Part shown: in pieces, positions 43,319 to 52,911 of the stretch
How positions within the stretch are numbered: position 1 is the first letter of the stretch
Layout: each line of letters begins with the position of its first letter
From: Muricea muricata
Taxonomy: Eukaryota > Cnidaria > Anthozoa > Malacalcyonacea > Plexauridae
NCBI GenBank assembly: GCA_963855995.1
Contig: OY979717.1
Span: 5,129,428 to 5,193,427 of the forward strand
Direction: 5' to 3'
DNA length: 64,000 nt
The notes under the pieces: model-generated
What the model saw: the letters and a program-made list of their open reading frames with translations, nothing else
Database searches by the model: none
Told to the model about the DNA's origin: nothing
Program-made: the position numbers and the translations under genes

Positions 43319-46264
43319 TTAATGTTCATACTCCAAGTAGTTAGGTGGCTTTCGTATGCGCTGAGGCCGTGTGGGTATTTGGGCGGTGGTCGGAGAAGAT
43401 GGGTGAAGCTGCAAAACGTCAGGCACCGATGGAGAAGGCCGGGGTTCCACGGGGGCCGACTCAACCATACACTGCGTTTCGTCCTCACTATCTGATTCGG
43501 CGAAATGGTTGCCTGTGGCCTGACTCACTTCACTGGGAACACGATAACATTCGTCAAGGCGGACTTTATAAGAGACTGCTCGAATCTGTGAATTAGTAAA
43601 CTTCTTGATAAAGCACCATGGGTGGTCAATTGATACCACCAGGTATCTGTTGCGGACTTTTGTTTTATCTCGTTCGGTACGCAGGTAAACGAGATCACCA
43701 ACTGCTATTTTGTGGATTGAAGTGTGCACACGAGTTTCTTTAGGATATTTGGAGCGTTCGCTATAGGGGTGATTCTTTAAGCGCTGTTGATGCTGGGTTC
43801 TGATTGTGTTGATGTCGTCTATCGGGAGTTGAGTGTTAGAGTATTGGTCCCTGTGTGTCCATAATTCGTATGCAGAGAGTCCCTGTCGACGAAGGCGGGA
43901 GTTTAGCCTGGATATAGCAATACTTAATCCAAGGTGAGTAATAGGTTCCCCATTTGGTGCTTGTCGGCGGAGTTTTTCCTCGACTTCAGCCACGGCCTTT
44001 TCTGCAACCGGATTCTTGTTGATGTTTTTGGCTCTACCAATCTCCAACGTGATGCCTAGGGTGAGAAGTGCGGGATCATTTTTTAACGCTCGGAAACCAG
44101 GGGCAGGATCTACTCGAATTGTAGCAGGGGGACCGTCGGGAGAGTGGAGTGCGACGAATAAAGTGGATAGATTGTCGCGAAGGGTGGCAGTCTTTTCGTC
44201 CGGAATGATACAGGCAGAGGTAAACGATGTCGAGGTATCTCGAAGAACAAGAATAAACTGTTTGCTTCTTCGAAGAACATCTGCAGCAAAGGAGATGCCA
44301 ACTACAGCAGGTGGATCGTTTGTGGTCTGGTTTAGTAGAGGTTGTGGCAGATTGCGGAGAGAGGCGCAGGTGTGGCACGTGTCGCGAACACGATCAATGG
44401 CTTTCGTCATATCGAGAGCATAAAAATGGCGTTTCATAGCAAGATTCAATTGATGCGCAGTGGGATGGTCCAGTCTGACGTGGAGAGCTGTTATAAGACT
44501 ATCGAGGGCACTGCGTGGAACAACAATCAATTCCGTAATGGGGGAAAGAGGGTCTGTACGTGGAACGACCAAGAGGCCATCTTTAGCAATGGCTGCGACG
44601 TTAAGATATCGCTTCACATCATTGATGTTGGTGGCTTTTTTGGAGGGTCGTGTGCCTTGTTTCAAGTTGGCATGGGTGCGACGAAGGTCGGAACACTCAG
44701 CCTGAACCTCATACCACGCGGATCTCGTTGTAAATGGCAGATGTGAAAGGTTTCGAATATCTTGAACAGACGCTGCCCGAACGACGGAATCTTCAGTCGC
44801 CGCGATGAATGTGCAGACTTGGCAATGTGGCTCGGAACATTCGGCAGCATTGCGGCTTGAAAAATCTGAAGGGATATTAGACGATCCAGCAAGGTGTTGA
44901 ACGTGAACGGCATAACAACTGACGATGGAAAGAAAGGATGTTACCCGAGGGCTGGCAGAAAATTCTTCACGACACAATTTTTGAACTGCCTGTACACATG
45001 GCTTGCTGTCCGTAAGTAGGCACGTGGGCTGGACTGATTGTATTATGTATGGACTGAAATGTTTGATGGACGCTGCAATGCTTAGGGCCTCGATCTCGCA
45101 CGGAAGCCAGGTGACCTGGTGTTTGCGCAATTTGGCGCTGAAAAAGCCTGCAAGTTGTACTTTGCTATCCCTGCTTACATACGTTGCACCGATACCGCTT
45201 TTAGCCACTGAACCATCGGTCACAATCCAGAGTTGGTCGGATGGTCGTGGGAGCGTAATGGACTTGTGTTCCTTGAGAGCATTTTGGGCAGCATGGAAGT
45301 GTACAAGTGAAGTATCTGTCCACGGTATAGCGTCACGGGATTCTTTGCCTGATATGAACTGATCAAGTGGTGCGAGGAGTTGGGAGCAGCTTGGAAGGAC
45401 ACGGCTAAGGGCTTTGTATGCGCCAATAAATGAGCGTAATCCACGGACAGTGTCTGGTGTTGGACACGAAGAAAGAGTAGCAACGCGATGTTGGCTGGCG
45501 GACAACTGACCTAGTGTCCAGACCCATCCAAGGATGGTGGTGGATTGGGGACAGATTGTGGTTTTAGATGCAGACAGGTGCAGCTGGAGGGCATCTAGGA
45601 CTCGTTGCCAGTTCTGTAACAGCTCTTCGGGTGTGTCTGCACCACAATAAAGATCATCTGCCAGTTTTGCCGCGATTCCATCCTGTAAACAATCTCCGAG
45701 AACCCGACACATGAGTTCTTCTAGGGCAGTTTCGGAACCTGGCATTCCCATTGCACAACGTGTGTAGGCACGAACGCCCCGGAAAGGTGTGGCAACGCCG
45801 CAATACTTCATAGATTCCTTTGCTAGGGGTATCTGATAGAATGCGCTAGTGAGATCAGTTACGATCAGGTACTTCCACCTTGCGATTGTGCGCAAGGTGG
45901 TCTCCACGTCGGGCATTAAAGATGGTTGAGGCTTACTGTATCTGGCCACGTCAGCAAAGGCAGTGACTAGGCGGTGTCCACCAGATGGTTTTGTGACTAG
46001 AAAGGATGGGTTGAGATATTCTATCGTTATGCCAATGTCCTTAGGACGTTGAAATGCTCCCTGACGCTCCAGCTCATCAAACTTTGCCTGCAGCTGAACT
46101 AACTTGTTGCGAGAATACTGGGGGGAGACGACCCTTTCGTTGGGGCGGTTGCACTGGGCCCATGTTGACGATGGCTTCGAAAGGACCCACGGCGCCATTG
46201 TATCCGGAAATGGAGGGGTCAAATACAGAGTCGTAACTGTGCAGTAACTTTTGGAAAGCGGCAC
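43319..46264 (-). CDS. Ty3/gypsy-type Pol: reverse transcriptase-RNase H-integrase
   Basis: An uninterrupted 981-codon frame. RT: a palm Asp in LIVTDLTSAFYQI (about residue 137), GMPGSETALEELM, and LADDLYCGAD at about 201 as the catalytic box (Ala before Asp-Asp where Ile or Val is usual). RNase H: QLWIVTDGSVAKSGIGA (about 345), a Glu in EIEALSIAA, then LTDSKP. Integrase: His pair and CHTCASL zinc site (about 610-660), then Asp in SFAADV, Asp in RVDPAPGF and Glu in NPVAEKAVAEVE. C-terminal tail RIRKPPNYLEYEH. The RT start is shared with the overlapping gag-protease frame, so the product is probably expressed by frameshift. Function: copying element RNA and inserting it. Confidence 0.92.
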   Translation of the reverse strand: MPLSKSYCTVTTLYLTPPFPDTMAPWVLSKPSSTWAQCNRPNERVVSPQYSRNKLVQLQAKFDELERQGAFQRPKDIGITIEYLNPSFLVTKPSGGHRLVTAFADVARYSKPQPSLMPDVETTLRTIARWKYLIVTDLTSAFYQIPLAKESMKYCGVATPFRGVRAYTRCAMGMPGSETALEELMCRVLGDCLQDGIAAKLADDLYCGADTPEELLQNWQRVLDALQLHLSASKTTICPQSTTILGWVWTLGQLSASQHRVATLSSCPTPDTVRGLRSFIGAYKALSRVLPSCSQLLAPLDQFISGKESRDAIPWTDTSLVHFHAAQNALKEHKSITLPRPSDQLWIVTDGSVAKSGIGATYVSRDSKVQLAGFFSAKLRKHQVTWLPCEIEALSIAASIKHFSPYIIQSVQPTCLLTDSKPCVQAVQKLCREEFSASPRVTSFLSIVSCYAVHVQHLAGSSNIPSDFSSRNAAECSEPHCQVCTFIAATEDSVVRAASVQDIRNLSHLPFTTRSAWYEVQAECSDLRRTHANLKQGTRPSKKATNINDVKRYLNVAAIAKDGLLVVPRTDPLSPITELIVVPRSALDSLITALHVRLDHPTAHQLNLAMKRHFYALDMTKAIDRVRDTCHTCASLRNLPQPLLNQTTNDPPAVVGISFAADVLRRSKQFILVLRDTSTSFTSACIIPDEKTATLRDNLSTLFVALHSPDGPPATIRVDPAPGFRALKNDPALLTLGITLEIGRAKNINKNPVAEKAVAEVEEKLRRQAPNGEPITHLGLSIAISRLNSRLRRQGLSAYELWTHRDQYSNTQLPIDDINTIRTQHQQRLKNHPYSERSKYPKETRVHTSIHKIAVGDLVYLRTERDKTKVRNRYLVVSIDHPWCFIKKFTNSQIRAVSYKVRLDECYRVPSEVSQATGNHFAESDSEDETQCMVESAPVEPRPSPSVPDVLQLHPSSPTTAQIPTRPQRIRKPPNYLEYEH

Positions 46265-48116
46265 GACTGGTTTCAGGTAGGATATGGTCAGGTTCTAGTT
46301 GGACTGCAGAGGAGTGGAGGGGAATGGGTTCTGCTGGTGTGGAGGGTGGGGGGGCAGGAGGTAGTGTGTTATCGACAATAGACACGTCTGAGGTTAAGGT
46401 GTGTAGGACCTGGCAAAAGTGTTCATGGCGAGCAAGATGTTGAGGTTCAGTCGTGTCATTCAGAATACGAACGTGACCAGCAACAGCTTCAACGATGTTG
46501 GGATGAGGCCAATTACGAGTCGATCTGGCGCAATCTGGGCGAGGTTCCAGTGCAAGGATAGAATCAGGGTGGACTTGGGGAGGTAACTGAATGTCTATAT
46601 ACTCTCCTGGCCAAATGACTGTAGATGATGGTGAAGCACGTAAGACATGGGACTGGGTGCGCCGTACATGGTTCTGTGGAGGGTCAGGGCCTTCAGCTCC
46701 ATAATACAAGATGTGGGAGCCTTGGATGGATATCTGTTGGAGGGATGGTCTAACCGAGATGTCATTGAGTGCCATAAAGGGCGTTCCTGCTAAGATATCA
46801 ACATCGAGTTCCTCGACTGCGAGGGCATTAAGATGAAGGTCAACATGATCGCGATTGACATTGAAGTGGACTTCCCCAACTACGGTAAGGGGGGTTATGC
46901 CGTCAGCCTGGAGGGCAGTTTGTCTGGACTTATGGATAATGGCCCCAACTTGTCTAGCCACTGACGCTTTGATCATACTTATCTCGGCACCTGTGTCGAG
47001 GGTAAGCTGCAGAGCATGATGGTGGTAAAAAACCTTAAGGTGAGGAGAGCGCTTGGTACAGACCCGTCGCGTTGTAGGCGTAACGCGGTAGTTATGGGAG
47101 CTACCTTCCATAATGCTTTCAGGAGGAGTTGCTATGTGGCCAGGAGGGGTTTCAATGTAATCAGATGCAGTTTCGATATCCAAGCTTTCGGACATCACTT
47201 GTCGTGCACGGGTCAAGTATTGGCGATCAGGAGTTGGAAGGAAGGGACACTTGCTAAGGTAATGGTAAAACTGTGATCGGTTTGCTTGTTGACACAGAGG
47301 GCATATTTTCCGTCTTGTACTTGGGACCCTGGTGTTGGAAGGTGTCTGTGGGTGTGTATTACGTTGAGAGCTAGACTGTTGAAATGCAGTACGTAGGACT
47401 TTGGACTCATTTGTGCTCTGAACTTCTTCCAGCAGGGACTCGAGGGCCTGGGATATTTCAGGCTTTAGGCTGGCTAATGTTTGGGACCTTAGCTCAGTTC
47501 CGTAGCGCTGCTTAATGAGTGCTGGTAAGTCGGGGTGAACTAGACGTAACCATGTAATAACGATAACATTTTCAAGGGTGGGAGTAAGCTCTTCATCGTT
47601 AGTCACATTTTCCCCGTGGTGGCGGATACTGCCATTCACCTTTAGCAAATTATCGTCCATAAAGCCCAATAGACGTTGATAGACGTCCTCGGGTCGTTCC
47701 CCGGGTTCTAAGTGTAGGTTATTAAAATCTAAGAACCTGGCACCGGTAGCCTGGAACCCAAAGTGAGCTCGAATAGCCTGCCAAATTGATTGCATGGATG
47801 TGGAATTTTTAACAATAGTGTTGCGAGCAACTACCAGACAAAAGTTAGCAATCTGACCCAACATTAATTCTAGGTGAGTTACCTTTTGAGCGGCGGTCCG
47901 TCGGTTTGCTTGTGGTACGTCCTCGCCATCATCAGCGAAGCCTCGAGTTGGCTGATTGCTAGTCTTGCGTTGCCATGTTGTTTCTTCGAGCAAAAAGTGA
48001 GCAAAATTCGGATCCAAGGACAAGATATATAGAAGGTTCTGACGCCACGCTTCGAATGAAGTGATTGTTTCATCTTTGGATAAACTCCACTGTTTAGGAG
48101 CACGATTACTGGCCAT
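46077..48116 (-). CDS. Ty3/gypsy-type Gag-protease
   Basis: A 679-codon open frame from MASNRAPKQWSLSKDE. Residues about 1-240 are capsid-like helices (LEPGERPEDVYQRLLGF). A zinc knuckle CPLCQQANRSQFYHYLSKC lies at 272-290 with spacing C-X2-C-X9-H-X4-C. The aspartic protease active site LTLDTGAEISMI is at about 372-383. The last ~60 residues (GYNGAVGPFEAIVNMG) already belong to the region before RT, after which the frame departs from the Pol frame at a run of six C (about 46108-46113). No stop interrupts it. Only minor doubts concern the exact start. Confidence 0.9.
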   Translation of the reverse strand: MASNRAPKQWSLSKDETITSFEAWRQNLLYILSLDPNFAHFLLEETTWQRKTSNQPTRGFADDGEDVPQANRRTAAQKVTHLELMLGQIANFCLVVARNTIVKNSTSMQSIWQAIRAHFGFQATGARFLDFNNLHLEPGERPEDVYQRLLGFMDDNLLKVNGSIRHHGENVTNDEELTPTLENVIVITWLRLVHPDLPALIKQRYGTELRSQTLASLKPEISQALESLLEEVQSTNESKVLRTAFQQSSSQRNTHPQTPSNTRVPSTRRKICPLCQQANRSQFYHYLSKCPFLPTPDRQYLTRARQVMSESLDIETASDYIETPPGHIATPPESIMEGSSHNYRVTPTTRRVCTKRSPHLKVFYHHHALQLTLDTGAEISMIKASVARQVGAIIHKSRQTALQADGITPLTVVGEVHFNVNRDHVDLHLNALAVEELDVDILAGTPFMALNDISVRPSLQQISIQGSHILYYGAEGPDPPQNHVRRTQSHVLRASPSSTVIWPGEYIDIQLPPQVHPDSILALEPRPDCARSTRNWPHPNIVEAVAGHVRILNDTTEPQHLARHEHFCQVLHTLTSDVSIVDNTLPPAPPPSTPAEPIPLHSSAVQLEPDHILPETSRAAFQKLLHSYDSVFDPSISGYNGAVGPFEAIVNMGPVQPPQRKGRLPPVFSQQVSSAAGKV

Positions 48117-48470
48117 TCTGATGACTTAGCGACTGACTTTTTACAGCGTGATACAAGCTGTCGTGTTTTGACTCCTTTAGTCCGAGCGAATTGTTGTCGA
48201 TCTGAATGTGTAGCAAAGTTACACCTTGTCGTAACTGTTTATTAAATCAGAGTTGAATTAATGACGCTGCCACCACGCCAGTTAACAAGCAAACTCACTC
48301 GATAAACACAAGTACAGTCAATAATGAAATATATTGTAATCCCTGAACAATAACAATGCACAATATTATACGCGCGAAAACAAGCGGAAGTAATCTTGTG
48401 GAAGTCACGCGTTCTACTAATATAAATAACGACACCATGTGTGGCGCATATTTAACTATGAAATATAATT
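48117..48470. other. probable 5' leader/LTR of the gypsy-type element
   Basis: Minus-strand sequence upstream of the gag start. A tggtggcagcgtca word near 48273-48287 could be a primer-binding site, being TGG-initiated and about 160 bp before the gag ATG. I could not identify paired LTRs by eye, so the boundary is unknown. Confidence 0.35.
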
Positions 48471-48598
48471 ATCATTTATAGACCCGGAGCGATAGGGATT
48501 CGGTGAAATATTTCCGGAAGTGATGATATTATCCCATAAATATCGTCACTGAAGGAAATATTTCGCCGAATCCCCCGAGCGGAGGGTCTATAAATGAT
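48471..48598. repeat. hairpin MITE, family H (copy 2)
   Basis: atcatttatagacccggagc is mirrored by gcggagggtctataaatgat; interior gaaatatttcc/ggaaatatttc pairs. Same design as 37919-38063. Confidence 0.88.
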
Positions 48599-49095
48599 GT
48601 ATTAAACCGAAAATAAAAAAAAGCGTCCGCAAGAATAAACTTTTCAGTTCTTCAAGTTGAACATACCTTCGTGAATATGATGCTCTAAAATACAAAATAG
48701 CCAGATCTTTGTTTATTTTTATAACGAGAAGTACAGAAATTTCCTTTCAATTTTTTAAATATTTGTGTTTTCGATGCCCTTGCCCTCAAAACTACTTTAT
48801 AATTCTTCGTGAAGTTCACGAAAACTTGCCAATCTGTGCTGGCGTGTACAAGCGTTGCCATGACAGCGTTAGATACAATATATAGATATATTATACCTCA
48901 AATTTAAATTGTCCAATCAAGAAACCCTATTTGTACGACGTGACAATGTGATTTTTCGTGGTGTCGCATGCCCAGTTCCCGGTTTTCTAGCCAAAGGTGT
49001 GGTATTAAATTTGTCTCACGCGACGTCCTGCGAGAGCTACACGCACCTTGTAAAAGCAATGGAAAATGGAAAGAGCTGAGAGTTTATCATTTATA
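48599..49095. other. nothing coding recognised
   Basis: Contains aatttaaattgtccaatcaa near 48900, whose complement recurs at about 52415-52435, hinting at a larger inverted arrangement around the foldback element. Confidence 0.4.
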
Positions 49096-49223
49096 ATCAT
49101 TTATAGACCTAGAGTGAGGGGTATTCGGCGAAATATTTCCTGAAATGATGATATTTATGAAATATTATCACTTCAGGAAATATTTCGCCGAATTAATACC
49201 CCAGCGGAGGGTCTATAAATGAT
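49096..49223. repeat. hairpin MITE, family H (copy 3)
   Basis: atcatttatagacctagagt is mirrored at the right end ggtctataaatgat, with gaaatatttcctgaa inside. 128 bp, like copy 2. Confidence 0.88.
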
Positions 49224-49497
49224 ATATTATACCGAAACACTAAAATGTTCACGCAAATTAGAATTTAAAAATGATACACGCGTACTAAACCTTGCCAAGC
49301 TTTTATCGAGATTTTCCACGCTTTCTTCGGCTATTTCAAACTCTGCGAAGGTTGGGAAGGCTCGAATGGCAAATTTGGTGGATTTTTTTTATTTTGGGCG
49401 TCTTTTTCGTCCAAAATTCTTTGAATCTCTTCATCTGATTCTCTGATTTCTTCTGCACATCCTAGTTAGGGAGGCAGAGGGTCAAAAATGTATGCAC

Positions 49498-52192
49498 ACT
49501 TACTTTCTCGAGGGACTAATTCTATTGTTGATAATATTGTAGTTTAGATGTCCCTAAAAACGAATTAGAATGTTGTTTCGGCAGATTTTTCTTGAGTAAT
49601 GTGTTAAACATGGTTTTCTGCTTGACTTCAAAACATTCGAAAAGGCGCCATTTTGTTTCTAATTTTAGTACAAGAAACGAGCCCACGATATTTTCGATCA
49701 GCGGGCCACGTGATAACTTCATGTATGCACATTAATACGCAAAATATTCATGGTTTCGAATGGGTAGTCATAGCGTTAATGCTCAAAACATTTGACATAA
49801 GTTATAGTTTTTCTGACTCGTGAAATATATATAATTCATTTCTCTTTTTGTTGTTTTAAAAAATTAAAAATTTTTTGAATGACTCAAACAACTGTGAAGG
49901 GCAAATAGCAGGACGAACCATTGTCACGCGCGCAGCCATGCCTATGTTCATATGTGACCAGTCATAAGGCGGGGGGGGGGGTCACCGGCTGGTGCAATTA
50001 AAATATGGTATCCTCAATTTTTTTATCCTCTTCCGCTCTGAAAGTTTATGAGCAGTCCCTTTCTCTTTCTGCCGTGGTGAACTGAAAAATTATATGCTAA
50101 CTTAACTGATTAGCTCCTCCCTTCTGCTACCGTAACCTAAATGAAAAGTTTCTTACATTTCCTAATGTGGCGATGTCTAAAGTTCACCTTTCAAGCTCCT
50201 GCCTGATGATTTAAATAGAGAAGAAAATTATGTCAGCATCTTCCTTTCATCTGTGGTGATGTCTAAAGATGATTATTCTTCCTTTTTTCTGCCGTGGTGA
50301 TGCTTAAAGAACTTTAATACTAGTAATAGTTCAAACACAAATAGAAGGACTTCCTCCGAAACAGGTTGAAATACGAGGTGAAGCCGAGTATTTAGTTTCA
50401 ATGGACCATTCCCAAATTAGATATTAAACTTTTAAATTTGAAACCAATTTTAGCACAGTTGGAAAGAGCTTCCGAGATTTAGTGAAATTGTGAAATTTGG
50501 TTGTAAAATATTGTAAAATATCGAAAATATAGTAATGTAAAGAAGTTTGCGAATTTTGTATGCTTTTGTATTAGGCGGGAAAAAGCGTTACCACATTTCC
50601 ACATAGTGGTAACGCTTTTCCGCGCGAAATGCAAAAGTGTACAAAATTTGCAAACTTTACATGGCTATATTTTCCGCATTTTACAATATTTTGCAACCAA
50701 ACTTTACAATTTCACTAAATTGAGGAAGCTCTTTCCAACTGTGCTAAAATTGTTTTCAAATTTAAGAGTTTGTCTGATTGGGGAATGGTCCATTAAGTTG
50801 GCGGATGTACATTTTCAGAATGCATTGCGGTCGGAAATTATTTCACATAGGCGTACGAGCCAGGAGACTGGGAGAGCTGCAGCCCCCCCCCCCCTCAAAA
50901 AAAAATTGGAAACTGCCAGTTTTGAGGGAATTTATTTCCAAATTTCGGGGAATTTGGACGCTGAGACACCGGCCATGGAGGAATTCGGGAAACAAATGAC
51001 AGCCCCCCCCCCTTCGTTGACAGAGATTCCGTACGCCTATGTCATTTCACAAAGCACATTGAACGTCTGTTGAAGGACAAGCACAAGAGAGGATGTTATT
51101 TTCTTTGTGTTGTTAAAGTTTTATATCCCGGGATATTTTCCTAGGCATTTTTTTGAGTCGTTTTTGCTCAATGTCCGCAATGAATGCTGGTAAAATGTAC
51201 ATGCTGCTTGATTTACGGTGGTGTTATTTCCCTTAATGGACAGCCCATAACTACCTACAGTTCGATTGCTACGCACCAGACCACTCGAGGAACCTGTTCG
51301 TTTGGTAATTTTTCTTTCGACAGCACCACGGTTAAAATAAGGGAAGTAATGTTAAGTGGATATGACCACGGCGGACAAGGAAGGAACTCTTCATGTTATT
51401 ATTTTCTTTAATTCTAGGGAGAGGGCCGATTCAAAAACGGTTCACTAATTTTCATGCAAAGGGAAAAAAACGGTGGTAATGGAAAATCATTTATACTTTG
51501 TACTGAAATAATTTAAAACAAGAATACTTAAAGAAACTGGAGAACGTTCATTAAAATTAAACAAACAGCAGATGACCTCCACCGCTACTTGATTTCTTGC
51601 TTCCAATAAAACCAAAATATATCTGTAACAGGGGGGTTATCAAAAAGAATAAATCATTTTAGGTGATGATAGTATATTGAGCATACCATATTTTAATTGC
51701 AGCAGCTGGTGGGCACCCTTAGACCGGTCACGTATGAGCATAGGCATGACTGTGTAACAATGATTCATGCATTTGCCTGGATATTTGCGCCTCACAGTTG
51801 TTTGAGTCATTCAAAATTTTTTTAATTTTTTAAAACAACAAAAAGAGAAATGAATTATATATATTTCACCAATCAGAATAACTATAAATTATATCAAATG
51901 TTTTGAGCATTAACGCTATGACTACCCATGCGAAAGCATGAATCTTTTGCGTATCAATGTGCATACATGAAGTTACCACGTGGCCCGCTGATCGAAAATA
52001 TCGTGGGCTCGTTTCTTGTACTAAAATTAGAAACAAAATGGCGCCTTTTCGAATGTTTTGAAGTCAAGCAGAAAACCATGTTTAAAACATTACTCAAGAA
52101 AAATCCGCCGAAACAACATTCGAATTCATATTAAGGGACATCTAAACTACAATATTATCAACAATAGAATTAGTCCTTCGAGAAAGTAAGTA
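49498..52192. mobile_element. 2.7 kb foldback element with ~470 bp inverted arms
   Basis: Left arm from acttactttctcgaggga (49498 to about 49970) is mirrored by the right arm (about 51720-52192) ending tcgagaaagtaagt. Identity is good but not perfect. Inside are a nested palindrome (50400-50794) and C-rich runs at about 50881 and 51003. Short open frames in the middle are unassigned. Confidence 0.85.
50400..50794. repeat. 395 bp palindrome nested in the foldback element
   Basis: aatggaccattccc at the left is mirrored by gggaatggtccatt at the right; the centre is gcgttaccacatttcc around tagtggtaacgc. Mirror words include cagttggaaagagctt. Confidence 0.88.
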
Positions 52193-52806
52193 AAATTCCC
52201 TCTGCCTCCCTGACTATCCCGCCATTTTTGTTATTTTAAAGTTCGTGGATCCCACGCGTGCCATGGAATATATTTTATATTTCATGGCAACACGCGTGTG
52301 TCCCGCGTGTTACATGAAATATGAAATATATCTCATAGCCCACGCACTACGCCTGGGATTGAGTGAAATGGAGTGAAAAATCACACGTTTACGTTGTGTA
52401 AACTAAGTTTTTTGATTGGACAATTTAAATCAAGCATAATATTTTGCGATAGCGACTCCGATGAAGAAGTTGCTCGTATTTTGTGAAATAAAGACTCGAA
52501 AAATACAAAACGTTTTACAAAAAACGCCGTTCGTGTGTTCTAGAGCCTAGATAAAAGCTTAACAAAGTTTTTTGCAAATGCAAAAAGCAAGATGGCACAA
52601 AATACAAAGCTACCGCTCTTCTAACAATACGACATGAACTTAGGCGACATTCTAGAACAAAGAGGTATTGATATTGTCAACGACAAGTCGTTTGTGTATA
52701 GCACCAAGTTATTTAAAGCAGCTGTCGTTGATTTGTTTTTTCAAATTTCTGACTCAGTTTGCTCAAACTAGTATCGCATGTCAAAATTTGATGTATAATT
52801 AATATT
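52193..52806. other. nothing coding recognised
   Basis: Two ~30 bp words around ccacgcgtg/cacgcgtgtg near 52250-52300. No gene. Confidence 0.4.
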
Positions 52807-52911
52807 TATCATTTGTAGAAGCTCTCGGGAAATATCATCACTTCGGGTTAATATCATCACTTCGGGTTAACATTTTTCCGAATCACCCTCGCTCCGAGTC
52901 TATAAATGATA
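52807..52911. repeat. hairpin MITE, family H (rearranged copy)
   Basis: Contains the family words tatcatcacttcgggttaa (twice in tandem) and the right end gagtctataaatgat, but the left arm is mostly lost. Confidence 0.65.

Noticed and set aside
50606-51073. 155-codon plus-strand gene in the foldback element
   Set aside because: The frame crosses a palindrome arm and C-homopolymers; no domain or codon signal seen.
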